Of a stretch of DNA of 64,000 nt, positions 13,701 through 21,756 are shown piece by piece. A program made the position numbers and the translations under genes. Each line of letters begins with the position of its first letter. Position 1 is the first letter of the stretch. Source of the DNA: Latrodectus hesperus (Eukaryota; Arthropoda; Arachnida; Araneae; Theridiidae); contig CM075862.1 in assembly GCA_037975125.1 (NCBI GenBank), positions 76,179,960 through 76,243,959 of the forward strand, given 5' to 3'. Below the pieces are notes generated by a model. The model saw only the letters and a program-made list of their open reading frames with translations, did no database searches and was not told the origin of the DNA.

Positions 13701-16700
13701 CTCCAGTGGCCCAGTAGCTTCATAGCCGCTTCCCGTAAGCTCAGCAAAGTGAAGCATCATTTGCCGCGGGCAGTGGTTGGGAGGGTGACCACAGTGTACT
13801 CTCCTTCACTGGGTTGCTGGAGCTCCGTGGGTTGGGGACGTGACCACGTTAATATGTGACGTCCAAAGTCCATCCGCTGGTGTGGCGTGGATGTGGAGAG
13901 GAGGGCAGCTAGTCTCAGGTGTGGCCTCGTCACCTGACCGTGGTTCAAAATTACGAGGCATCTTAAAAAGAACAAAATCGTATTTTCACCTTCGTGGTGC
14001 TCTGATCCAAACGAAAGACGCTCCCTATTGACTTAATTCGCACTGCCAAAGGCATAGCGAGCTTGGCTTGTCCAAGTGTCATAAGCAACAACAACAACAG
14101 CTTTCTCAAACAATGTTTTAAATCACAAAATGAAGTTTCATGTCTAGATTAGTTAAGATGTGGAATGAGCTGGAGAATGATCTCTTTCTAATGAATTTCC
14201 TTGATGACTCATTTGGAAAGGGAAAAGTCATTCGCAGAAGAGAGAAAAAACGCATAAAAGCAATAAAATAAAAAATTGAGAAAAATAGTAAATATAGTTT
14301 TTTTTTAACTGTGGAATTTTTAAAAAAGGGAGAAATCTATTAGCGTATGTATATTTTCTTGATTCCCAACAATATTGTATGAATGACAACATTATAAAGA
14401 GAAAATAACTATGCTTTTTCTTAAAGATAAGCTTTTTTATTTCGAAACGCAAAATTATACAGTATGTGCAACTTTATTCGAGGATCAAATCAGTGTCAAA
14501 CGTCTTAAATTACAAACATTGTAATTGGAATTTTGTGAAAGGAAATTTATCTAATGTTATTCAGAAACCTGCAACGTAACTATAAATTTTACTCTATCCA
14601 AGGATGTCGTACTAAATTTCGTTTCCACATCACAGATAAAATTTCGGCAGAAAAACAACTATTTTATTGCTATTGATAATTTTGATTATATACCCTGAAG
14701 AAACACAGATTTTTAAACACAATACATAATCTAAGAAAAGTACGCAATAAAATTTACATCTTTACAAAATGAATAATTCGCTTCAAATGTTAGTTAAAAG
14801 TTTTTGTTGCTTGTTTTTGGGATGATTGATGTTCACTAATTTGCTTGCAGACGATGGTGATTCTGCAGCATCAGACGGCATCGGTTCAGGAGAGGTTCTT
14901 CAAGAATGCTCGTCAGTTTGAACCTGAAAGGTGGATTCGACGAGAGGTTCCGCACCTCGTGTCCTGCCCCTTTGGGTTCGGTCCTCGTGTTTGCGTTGGT
15001 ATGAGGTTAGCTCTTCAAGAACTGTATCTAGCTATCGGAAAGGTAAGTGATGTTTTATAATAACGCTGTGCTTCACAATAATAGTAATTAGTTTTAAACT
15101 GAATTTACAGTTTTTCAAAGTCAGCATAAAAATGTATAGAAAATTTGATCTCTCTATCTCTCTAATTGTGTTCATACTCAGTATTGGGTAAAATAACAAG
15201 TCAACGAAATGCGCAAAAAATATATGTATGCACACAGAGCGACAGAGAGAGAGACAGAAGAGAGGAGACAGACAGAGAGAAGAGAGACAGACAGACAGAC
15301 AGAGAGAGACAGACAAAGACAGAGAGAGACAGACAAAGACAGAGAGAGACAGACAAAGACAGAGAGAGAGAGACAAAGACAGAGAGAGAGACACACACAA
15401 AGACAGAGCAGAGAGGCACACACAAAGACAGAGAGAGAGAGCACACACAAAGACAGAGCAGAGAGAGAGCACACACAGACAGAGAGAGAGAGACACACAC
15501 AAAGACAGAGAGGCACACACAGCACAGACAGAGAGAGGACACACAGATCAGAGAGACACACAGACGAGGACAGAGAGAGACACACACAGACAGAGAGGCA
15601 CACAGACAGAGACACACAGACGAGCAGAGAGAGACAGACACAGAGACACACACAGAGACAGACACAGAGAGAGGCACACACACAGACAGAGAGAGACACA
15701 CACAGACGGTGAGAGAGAGAGAGACAGACACACACAGAGACAGACAGAGACAGACACAGAGACAGACAGAGACAGACACAGAGACAGACAGAGACAGACA
15801 CAGAGACAGACAGAGAGAGAGAGACACACACACGCACACACACACGACAGAGAGAGAGACAGACGGTGAGAGAGAGAGAGAGACAGACGGTGAGAGAGAG
15901 AGAGAGAGAGAGACGAGACACGGAGATTAAACTTCGCATTTTTGACTAATGTCCATGGATAGATTGTCTGGCGATACTTAAAAATCAATATCGACATACT
16001 TAGAGATATAGTAGTAAATAGTTGCTTCAGATGTTTTACTGCTATCATGTAGTATGGTCAACAGAATATCAAAGAAACATCTAGATTTAAATTCATGTTA
16101 ATAAGGAATTGAAAGAATGTCAAACTAATAAATGTGATCAAGGACCTGGAAAAAAATTTCTTTCTTTTTATTTATTTTATTATGATTTATTTACTTACTG
16201 TTGAGCAGAGTCAAACTACAGGGACTTTTGTAACAGACCAGCAATTATTTTAAGAACAACAATGACGTTGGACCACGAATGTATCTTATAAGCAAGAATA
16301 AACCAATGGCAGACAACAGTAAATGTTAGGTATTTATAAGTGCTAACTTTGAATATTTGTCAAATGATTAAGTGCATTTGGGATAAAATCATCGAAAAAG
16401 TTTTGGGTGTAGCAAAATTTTGAGATAGTATCATGCTTGATCAGCAGTCTCTTTTTGATATTTTGAGGATTTTGAATCATTGAAGTTCACTGTTGTGCCA
16501 AGGTTCTCAAACTCTACAATTGATTCGAAGATTAATTGAGAATGGTACTGAATAGAAATTTGACTCCCACTTCGAGAATTGATGCTTTTAGTGGTTCAGA
16601 CTTTAATTTAAATTGAAAGTCGTTAGAAATAACTTTTGCTTGCAAAAAATGGTGGGAAAAGATACTAAGCAATGGATATGTCAAGAGGTACTATTAGTCT

Positions 16701-18507
16701 GTTTTTTTATTCATGGAGGACATATTTATTCTTCCTATAGTAATCATAGAGATATTATAGCGTGCTGAAATACATGGTCACTCATAGCATTGAATGTATG
16801 GGAAAATTTCTAAAAAAACATTTGATTACACATCTCAAAAGATTTTGAAGGGTTGTTTAACACAATGGGACTGATTTAACAGTTTCTGAACGCGACTTCA
16901 TTGTCACAGTTGCTCATAATTCTACTTATTATTCACATTTTTCTATCAAAGTGTCACTCGAAGAAGTTTTTTGATTTTTGTCTAGCGATGATCAAATCAA
17001 TCTTGTTTGTCACTTTGATTCATTGTATAGTCTTAGCCTACACTTTTCTATGATGCTGGTATTGTAAATTTAGAAAATTGCTTGCAAAAGTTTTCAAAAC
17101 CAGTTTTCCAATTAAGTTTACCATGCTATGTTCTATACGCTCTTAAAGTGAAATTGATTTAACTGGATAATTTCAGAAATCAGTGAATGCGATTTAAATA
17201 TAAATGCTCCCAATATATGCAAAAAACATTTGCCACGAAATCTTCTAACATCATTAAATTCTATTCACACGCTAAAATGTTTTCCTAATCAACAACTATC
17301 GCTAATTTTTAAGTAATCTTAGGTCAGGAACTCGTTAGTTTGATTCTCATTAATGTGTTTGTTTACTGTGGTTCGGGGTCCATCGTAAAACGACAGTCCT
17401 AATTGTATTAATGGAAAGAGATAAAATAAACCAATTAAACCTTGAGTCATTAGAATAATATTCATATTTTAAAATTGCTTTATTTACTACATGCCATTAT
17501 TCAAAATAAACAAAAATAGTTTCTATCCGAATAGGCTTCATTATTAATTCTATTACATGAGTTAAAATTTAGCTGTTTTTTGTATTACTGCAAAGAGAAG
17601 GCATATCTGTATTTCAATAGCTTGAACTGGTTGATAAACAGTTAGCGTTCTAGCTTTCAGCTCAACAGTTCTTGGGTTCGAATCCTATCGGAAGCATGGA
17701 TGTTTATAGTGTAGTTTAGAAACCCCTTTAAACTGCAGATTCTGGTTTAATCGGCCATTTTGTGCAAAAAATGAAAGTTGAGTAACAAACCAACAGTGTT
17801 TTAATGGCTTTGACGAATTAAAAATGTTAAAATAAAATTCTTTTATTCAAAAAACAGTGAAATTAACACAAAACCCTTACCTAAATTCTATAAAAGTGTT
17901 TGATGCAAAGGAAAACTACTTTTGAAAGTTTAATGGTATTTAAATTATCTATAAAATTCTTAAATTTTCTAATTTCATGATTTATGTTGTTCATTTTAAT
18001 TTGTATGAAACATTTTTAAATTTGCCCTTACGATATACGTGCTCATTTAATCTGTGGAATCGAAAGCTGTGTGGTCGGTCATTGAGCAGTTACCATGGGT
18101 GTTAATGGTCTTGAGAAAGTTTTCTCCACCTCCAGATCCATGTCAAAATTAAGGGAGTTGATTCTCTGGTGGGGCCATCTATCGGAGGAATTTAGATCAA
18201 AGTCGTACTTTCACCTTCGTGATTCTCTGGTTAAACGAAATACAAACCTTACTGACTTAAATTCGCATAGCCAACGGCATAGTGAGCTTTGCATGTCTAG
18301 AGTCATAAAGGACAACAACAACACATTTGCTCTAATAAATTTATTTTGTATTTTATAATTGCTTTAAAATAATTGATATATTTTTCTTTACAGATAGTGA
18401 GAAATTTTGAGATTAGTTACCACCATGAAGAAATAGATTCCATTAACAGATTGATAAATTTACCCGACAAGCCATTAAGACTTCACCTTAAGAAACTTAT
18501 AAATTGA
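1545..18507 (+). CDS. Cytochrome P450 (mitochondrial-clan-like), 3' eight exons
   Basis: Gene-level entry. Joining 1545-1782, 2399-2586, 4535-4718, 6192-6345, 8663-8829, 10434-10512, 14851-15042 and 18394-18507 gives one open frame of 437 residues ending in TGA. Every intron starts GT and ends AG and every phase matches. Residue numbers count from the first full codon. The I-helix AGIDTTSF is at about 250-257, ExxR (ETLR) at 307-310, FEPERW at about 359-364, and the heme loop [10 protein letters not shown] has its Cys ligand at 384, 53 residues from the C-terminus, as usual for P450s. A P450 is normally about 500 residues, so about 60-80 N-terminal residues (targeting peptide or anchor) lie upstream. 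Features such as [30 protein letters not shown] and the NLPDKPLR tail resemble arthropod mitochondrial P450s, including the ecdysteroidogenic CYP302/CYP315 group. That subfamily placement is inference from memory. The function would be a heme monooxygenase using adrenodoxin-delivered electrons. Confidence 0.93.
1783..2398 (+). other. P450 intron, no recognised content
   Basis: AT-rich intron between exons a and b. I see no repeat or gene in it. Confidence 0.6.
2399..2586 (+). CDS. P450 exon b (C-helix region)
   Basis: The acceptor is TTTCAG before 2399 and the donor is GTTAGT at 2587. The exon completes the split Ser and reads [13 protein letters not shown]. The W-x-x-x-R motif of the C-helix (WYRFR), which contacts the heme propionate, is visible. 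It ends at FSWGLE plus one base. Confidence 0.9.
2873..3244 (-). mobile_element. SINE family B (tRNA-headed), minus strand
   Basis: Read on the minus strand it begins with a tRNA-like head: an A-box region (GGTTACCTAGTGGTTAGGG) and a B-box (GGATTCGATTCCC) near 3185-3200. This is followed by a body containing ATCTATCGGAGGATTTGAAG and the family B 3' module. The same sequence recurs at 11358-11736 and 12794-13164, and in parts at 18030 and 47335. It lies in a P450 intron. Confidence 0.8.
3245..4184. other. P450 intron sequence, nothing recognised
   Basis: AT-rich sequence with scattered stop codons and no repeat that I could match elsewhere in the window. Confidence 0.5.
4199..4436 (-). mobile_element. 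5'-truncated non-LTR retrotransposon (AAG-tailed LINE)
   Basis: It is flanked by a perfect 14-bp target-site duplication, TTTGACTCTGTATT (4185-4198 and 4437-4450). On the minus strand it encodes the C-terminal end of a LINE ORF2 ([17 protein letters not shown] then [16 protein letters not shown], ending PSNWN-stop). A short 3' UTR and an (AAG)n-type tail follow at the left end. The same 3' end is found at 22939-23463. It is a short, dead-on-arrival insertion in the P450 intron. Confidence 0.88.
4535..4718 (+). CDS. P450 exon c
   Basis: The acceptor is CTTGTAG before 4535 and the donor is GTATGT at 4719. It continues as [20 protein letters not shown] and ends at AAQDILTK (Lys codon split). 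The join [18 protein letters not shown] matches the conserved motif following the E-helix of mitochondrial P450s. An RNase H LINE remnant begins within about 80 bp downstream. Confidence 0.9.
4795..5400 (+). mobile_element. Degenerate LINE fragment with RNase H domain
   Basis: The + frame at about 4795-4957 reads [24 protein letters not shown] sequence followed by [13 protein letters not shown]. This matches the RNase H domain of non-LTR retrotransposons (the usual motif is W-[VI]-P-[SA]-H-[VI]-G; here His is replaced by Arg). Downstream to about 5400 are further frameshifted C-terminal remnants, including an EKPLTVN-like segment. The start is uncertain and it lies immediately after P450 exon c. 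Confidence 0.65.
5426..5705 (+). mobile_element. SINE family A, complete copy
   Basis: It is flanked by a perfect 12-bp duplication, ACTTCTACCATT (5414-5425 and 5706-5717). The tRNA-like head carries the A-box region (TCTAGTGGTCAATGTGCC) and a B-box (GTTTGAATCCC). A pyrimidine-rich stretch (CTCTCTCTATCTATCCTGTC) follows, then the family A body, a 3' hairpin (GCCAGCCTAACTGGC) and a (CAA)n tail. This is the best-delimited family A copy, 280 bp long. Confidence 0.92.
5718..6191 (+). other. P450 intron, nothing recognised
   Basis: AT-rich intron sequence leading to the exon d acceptor. No repeat identified. Confidence 0.5.
6192..6345 (+). CDS. P450 exon d (I-helix start)
   Basis: The acceptor is TTTCAG before 6192 and the donor is GTAAGT at 6346. 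It encodes [12 protein letters not shown], then a polar linker, and ends with DMFLAGIDT. The I-helix oxygen-activation motif is split across this exon and the next (AGIDT|TSF). Phase 0 end. Confidence 0.93.
6451..7422 (-). mobile_element. piggyBac-like deletion derivative
   Basis: The minus strand at about 6740-7240 encodes, across several frames, the piggyBac C-terminal region: a NNTMGGVDKVDQ-like motif, [29 protein letters not shown], LLRLTGxHFPExIP and the start of the cysteine-rich zinc domain (TRQCFIC). The ends resemble piggyBac termini: TTAA at 6447-6450 followed by CCTCTTAACTGTGAC, and on the opposite end CCCCCTTGCCAGTGTC next to GTAA (7423-7426). Imperfect inverted repeats are present. 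The N-terminal half of the transposase is missing. Boundaries are moderately supported; the family call is stronger. Confidence 0.72.
7300..7409. repeat. Triplicated palindromic motif inside the piggyBac-like end
   Basis: Three near-copies of a palindrome-like motif (CCCGAACTSARTTCGGGC) occur, centred near 7308, 7355 and 7398. The last, GCCCGAACTGAATTCGGGC, is nearly self-complementary. They sit in the subterminal region of the element and could be transposase-binding sites. Confidence 0.55.
7427..8028 (+). other. P450 intron, unassigned
   Basis: AT-rich sequence. The stretch 7840-8000 is slightly GC-richer and opens a 65-codon minus frame, but nothing recognisable is encoded. Confidence 0.4.
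8043..8343 (-). mobile_element. tRNA-derived SINE (third head type), minus strand
   Basis: It is flanked by a perfect 14-bp duplication, TTATTAGCTAGTAT (8029-8042 and 8344-8357). On the minus strand it starts GCCGACCGATGGCTGAGTGG with a type-II tRNA-like arm, then the B-box GGGTTCGAATCCC, then a pyrimidine-rich region and a body ending in an A-rich tail (the T-run at the left edge). The region after the B-box (CGGTTCGGGCATGGATG) is shared with SINE A, but the head and body differ. Confidence 0.9.
8358..8662 (+). other. P450 intron, nothing recognised
   Basis: Sequence up to the exon e acceptor, with no feature seen. Confidence 0.5.
8663..8829 (+). CDS. P450 exon e (I-helix to K-helix)
   Basis: The acceptor is TTATAG before 8663 and the donor is GTACTT at 8830. 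It reads [19 protein letters not shown] through to LKAVVDETL. The Arg of ExxR is completed by the next exon. The Tc1-like element at 8893-10306 sits 63 bp beyond this donor. Confidence 0.93.
8893..10306 (-). mobile_element. Tc1-like DNA transposon, inactivated
   Basis: TA target sites at 8891-8892 and 10307-10308 flank inverted ends CTCTGCTGGCCACC and CACTGCTGGCCACC (complement). On the minus strand it encodes a Tc1-type transposase in pieces: HTH region at about 9839-9645 ([18 protein letters not shown]), first catalytic Asp in FTDESCFSL (about 9600), [13 protein letters not shown] (9480), second Asp in QDNARP (about 9330), and Glu in [11 protein letters not shown] (about 9220-9190). All DD34E residues can be seen, but stops and frameshifts interrupt the frame. 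It is 1414 bp long and inserted in the P450 intron between exons e and f. Confidence 0.9.
10434..10512 (+). CDS. P450 exon f
   Basis: A short exon: acceptor TAG before 10434, donor GTTAGT at 10513. It completes the ExxR Arg and encodes [15 protein letters not shown] through GGYHVPEK, the conserved strand region after the K-helix. Phase 0 end. Confidence 0.92.
10513..11229 (+). other. P450 intron, unassigned
   Basis: AT-rich, with a moderately GC-richer patch at 10860-10990 (GGGAGAAAGCCCGGTGAACT and surroundings) that could be an old repeat. I could not match it to anything else in the window. Confidence 0.4.
11230..11349 (+). repeat. tRNA-like SINE head fragment
   Basis: CTAAGAGCTAAATGACACT and CAGCTCAGCAGTTTGTGG are followed by a B-box-like GGATTCAATTCCC. 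The fragment at 17627-17695 shares the order CAGCTCA(A/G)CAGTT then a B-box. It is a truncated head of a further SINE family. Confidence 0.45.
11358..11736 (-). mobile_element. SINE family B, complete copy, minus strand
   Basis: It is flanked by GTGATATT (11350-11357 and 11737-11744). The minus strand runs from a GGCCGTGGTAGCCTAGTGG head, through a B-box region, to the family B 3' module (CATAGCGAGCTTGGCTTGTC, then AAGTGTCATTAGTAACAAC) and a (CAA)n tail seen here as GTTGTTGTT. About 379 bp. Intronic in the P450 gene. Confidence 0.88.
11745..12793 (+). other. P450 intron, nothing recognised
   Basis: AT-rich intron DNA without an identifiable repeat or gene. Confidence 0.5.
12794..13164 (+). 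mobile_element. SINE family B, plus-strand copy
   Basis: The head is GGGCCGTGGTAATTTAATAG with B-box GAGTTCGATTCCC. The body contains GAGTACATGCTATATACATG and CTATCGGAGGATTTGAAGAG, and the 3' module has AAAGTCGTACTTTCACC and GGCATAGCTAGCTTGACTTG, ending in TAACAACAACATC. No clear target-site duplication was found. Confidence 0.85.
13165..13682 (+). other. P450 intron, nothing recognised
   Basis: AT-rich sequence with no assigned content. Confidence 0.5.
13693..14095 (+). mobile_element. Mosaic SINE: GC-rich head plus family B 3' module
   Basis: It is flanked by a perfect 10-bp duplication, AACAGCTTTC (13683-13692 and 14096-14105). The first 275 bp are a GC-rich block (CTCCAGTGGCCCAGTAGC, then GGTTGGGAGGGTGACCACAG and GTCACCTGACCGTGGTTC) unlike any other repeat here. 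From about 13968 it switches to the family B 3' module (TCGTATTTTCACCTTCGTGG, AGCGAGCTTGGCTTGTCCAA) and a (CAA)n tail. The flanking duplication shows that the chimera was inserted as one unit. Confidence 0.88.
14106..14850 (+). other. P450 intron, nothing recognised
   Basis: AT-rich intron up to the heme-loop exon acceptor. Confidence 0.5.
14851..15042 (+). CDS. P450 exon g (heme-binding loop)
   Basis: The acceptor is TTGCAG before 14851 and the donor is GTAAGT at 15043. It contains FEPERW (PERF-type motif) and [20 protein letters not shown], the Cys heme-ligand signature FxxGxRxCxG. Ends at LAIGK, phase 0. Confidence 0.96.
15231..15924 (+). repeat. GACA/GAGA/CACA simple-sequence satellite
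   Basis: About 690 bp of imperfect (GACA)n, (GA)n and (CA)n repeats with almost no T on the + strand. Short higher-order units repeat, for example AGACAAAGACAGAGAG near 15311-15370 and GACAGACAGAGACAGACACA near 15730-15810. It lies in the last P450 intron. Long open frames on both strands here come only from the absence of stop triplets in the repeat. Confidence 0.97.
15925..17626 (+). other. P450 intron, nothing recognised
   Basis: About 1.7 kb of AT-rich intron. I see no repeat or gene. Confidence 0.5.
17627..17700 (+). repeat. tRNA-like SINE head fragment
   Basis: An A-box-like GGTTGATAAACAGTTAGCG is followed by CTCAACAGTTCTTGGGTTCG and AATCC (B-box). It matches the fragment at 11230-11349. 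No body or tail was identified. Confidence 0.45.
18030..18322 (+). mobile_element. SINE family B, 5'-truncated
   Basis: It begins CGATATACGTGCTCATTTAA, inside the family B body, and continues through CTATCGGAGGAATTTAG and the 3' module to AGTCATAAAGGACAACAAC. The tRNA-like head is missing, as expected from truncated reverse transcription. Intronic, just upstream of the last P450 exon. Confidence 0.85.
18394..18507 (+). CDS. P450 last exon
   Basis: The acceptor is TTACAG before 18394. It encodes [16 protein letters not shown], then [16 protein letters not shown] and TGA at 18505-18507. This matches the P450 C-terminal beta region. It is separated from the heme-loop exon by a 3.35-kb intron that contains the GACA satellite. 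Confidence 0.93.
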   Translation: MVRNFEISYHHEEIDSINRLINLPDKPLRLHLKKLIN

Positions 18508-18766
18508 GAATGTTATTTGTAAGAAAAAATTAAGATATATGTTTTCCTGTGTAGCAACAATTTCTCCAGAAAAGTGTTCTGTATGGAAACTTGATCAGAG
18601 ACTTTGGAGTAAACAACTGATGTTTCAGACTATTTTCTATCAAGTTCTTGAAATCGCACTGCTCAGGGATAATGTTTTAAATTCTTTATATGTAAAGTTT
18701 TTATATGAATATTGTTTATTCTTTTAGATTGTGTACATATGTAATTAAATGTTTTATCTGTTTGTA

Positions 18767-18772
18767 AATAAA
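18767..18772 (+). promoter_or_regulatory. Polyadenylation signal of the P450 gene
   Basis: A canonical AATAAA lies 260 bp after the P450 stop codon in an AT-rich 3' UTR and is followed by a T-rich stretch. Position and orientation fit the gene's 3' end. Confidence 0.6.
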
Positions 18773-18789
18773 TTTTTTATAAAGTTTCT

Positions 18790-19667
18790 ACTTTTAATTT
18801 GCATTTTTTTTGTCACATCATATTGAGCAATATTCTAAAATTTACGAAAAAAAGAATTTTCAGTTTTGTAAGATTATAAAATCGTTATTTATAAATTTTT
18901 GTTATATTTAGTCTCAAAATTTAAATTAGCATTTATACAGTTATGGACATTAATTCAACTTCTATTCGAAAATTTATTAAAGTATTTATTATAGAATCGG
19001 TATTGTTATAAAAGTACTCTCTTCAATAAATAATTATTTAAATATATGAATAGTTAGCATTCAGTTGTGTTAACATAAAGAGAAAATTGCTGGCAATGAA
19101 ATTATTTTATATCTACGGTATATGCACGGGGATTAACAGTTCATAATTTTGAAAGTGATTGGATGAAATATCTTTGGTTTGTTTCTTCGCTTACAGTGCT
19201 TATTTATTGACTGCTATGTCTTTATTGCTTAGTACTGCTATAAATAAGATAGTTTAATTATCCTGAGAAGTGAAGTCTGTTATTTGTATATCCTTGGGAA
19301 AGAAGCGTTATTTGAAAAATATTTTAATCCTACATCAAAATCATTAACTTTTTGATAGCTGCATATTTTTGTCATGTAGGAGGGAGACTGGAAAAAATTA
19401 TTGATATTTTTCCCTCCCTCTAATTGTGTGTATTTCACAAAAAATAGAAATGCTACTTTCTTTGTTCAACTGTATTTAAGACAGAAGTTGGAATCTACCG
19501 CAGTAAAAAATGTTATCCTCCCAAAAACGCAATGCCAAAATATTTAGTGCTGTTTAAAATTATCCAATAGTAGAAAACTTGTGTAATACTGTGTATAATT
19601 TTTCAAAAAACTCAAGAAATCGCGCCAAAAAATTAAAAATATTTAAGCTTTTAGTTTTTTTAACAAT
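18790..19667. other. Intergenic AT-rich DNA
   Basis: Downstream of the P450 polyadenylation signal. Nothing recognisable. Confidence 0.5.
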
Positions 19668-20062
19668 AAAGCAGCCTGCCTTGTTTAGTGGTCAGACTCC
19701 CTGATTACGGATAGGGAGGTCCTGCGTTCGAATCCCAGTTCGGGCATGGACTGTACTACAGGGCTAGGATGTACCATCGCTCTCTATCCTGTCTTTGTCC
19801 TTTCCTTGTATGAATGTGGAGTGATTGTTTGCCTACCCTATAAACGGGTTCCTATGGCATATGTGTACTGAAGAAGTCGGACTCCGCACCAAAATATGGT
19901 TCAGTTGAAAAAGTGGAGCAGCGCACCTATTTAGCAGTCGTTAAAGATTGAGGTATTTTATAGGGAATAAAAAGAACTTTTCCATATGGATTCTATATCA
20001 AGTATTATTTCGTATTGCCCCCCCCATATTGCCAGCCTAGCTTGCCCACGACAACAACAACA
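19668..20062 (+). mobile_element. SINE family A with an internal insertion
   Basis: The family A head (TTGTTTAGTGGTCAGACTCC, B-box GTTCGAATCCCAG) and body run to GTGGAGCAGCGCACC at about 19927. The sequence then departs for about 85-90 bp (TATTTAGCAGTCG to TTCGTATTG) and rejoins family A at CCCATATTGCCAGCCTAGC (about 20025) before the (CAA)n tail. The interruption is unlike any other copy here. Confidence 0.82.
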
Positions 20063-21671
20063 ATACAGTAATTAAAAACTCTTTAGTAGATAATTGGGCG
20101 ATACGTTTATACTATTGTAATTTTTAATTTTTGCAGCATATTAAACTCTTCCACACTATGCATACAATCGAATTTCGAAATTGTCTAGTCATAAGAAAGC
20201 ATTTGCGATTCAAAATAAAGAAATGTTTTAATTAAATTGAATGTTCGTTATAGTTCTTCAAATTTTTGATGTAATAAATTAACCATTTATCTAGAAACCT
20301 TGTGAACTATGGAGTGAAAATAGGCTACTCGGGAACAACTCACAGTTGGCAGCTAATCCACTAGGTCTGAATAAATTAATTCTGTTGAAAGATTAATCCT
20401 ATGACCGGATGGAATTGACACGGAAGCAAATTAAAAACAAATCAAAAATATTTTTCTCTTACAAAATAAAGATAAAATGCAAATTTGAATATTTGTCAAA
20501 AAAATTATTTGAAGAAACATATAAAATAAAAATTAAATAGTTTAAAACCAGTATTGTTTTTTAAATTTAATCAAATTCGGAAACAATGCTGTAAATTAAA
20601 TGAGAAGTTCTAGAAAATATTAAAAGTACACATTTCTATTTTCGAAAAATTTGTATTTTATAATTTCAATGAATAGGAAAAAATTATTTTCTATTTAAAC
20701 TAAATAAGTTAATGAAAAAAGAAAAATAATTTAACTTCATTTTATTAAAACTTAAGTGTTTAAATGTTAGTTTGAATTAAGTGGAATTAATTTTAGATTT
20801 TGTTTATATAGACTATACATGGTGGTTGTTTCCAATCTTTCAGAGATCTAGCGGAGGCTAGATCAAATCCATGACACCACGAACCTTGCGCAAACATCCG
20901 CCATAATGAACCCCAAACATTCTAGAGAATGTGATCAGGGGAAGAGAATGAGAATGTTCAAAGACTAGACATTATTTTTAATTAAGTGTATATTCTATAA
21001 TAAAATTTTTATGAATTTCGAGTGATCAGAAATGAACTGGAGTGAATCGTAAAATCTTGTCAATACTTCGATTTGAGTAAGGTATATATCGAATAAATTT
21101 TTATGACGCCAGTTAAAGTTTTTGTCTTTCTTATGTTTAAGAAAAAGATTATTTGTATGTTTTGTGTAATACTTGCATCACAAATTTTTGTATGTGTTAG
21201 AAATATAAATGAGTTTCCTTAAAAATTTTGTTTTCGCTTAAAGTCATGGTTTCTTTTTCTGAATTTATGCATATTTCGAATAATTCCGCAATTTGCAAAA
21301 CGTATTTAGGAAGATTTTAACAATTTTCGAAATAATTTATTGATGGTATAGTTTTTATTGCCTTATAAATGAAAACTTAGATAACTCTTGAATTCTCCGA
21401 AATATGTTAGATAAAATTTGAAGCATAAATTTAATACTAACTTGAATAAATTGATCTTTTCCATTAACAATTTGTAATTTTTTGTAGAACACTAAAAATT
21501 AAAAAGAGTTTTCTAATTCCGTCGCTAGACAGCGCCACTAAACTAAACGTTTTGTATAAAATGGGTTGATTTAATGTAACATTGTGCTGCCATCTATTAT
21601 TTTATTTAGTCATTAATAATAGAGTTCATAGAATTAATATTAAGTTAAAACAAAATTTCAAAGAATAAAAT

Positions 21672-21756
<85 letters not shown>

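Noticed and set aside
15231..15924. CRISPR-like array
   Set aside because: Simple-sequence repeats without distinct spacers, in a eukaryotic context.
15166..15939. Long open frames of up to 254 codons on both strands, rich in Arg/Thr/Glu/Asp or Ser/Leu/Cys/Val
   Set aside because: They lie within the GACA/CACA satellite. All frames are open because the repeat lacks stop triplets, and the compositions are pure repeat translation.
18539..18727. 62-codon frame just after the P450 stop
   Set aside because: It lies in the 3' UTR before the polyadenylation signal and shows no recognisable feature.
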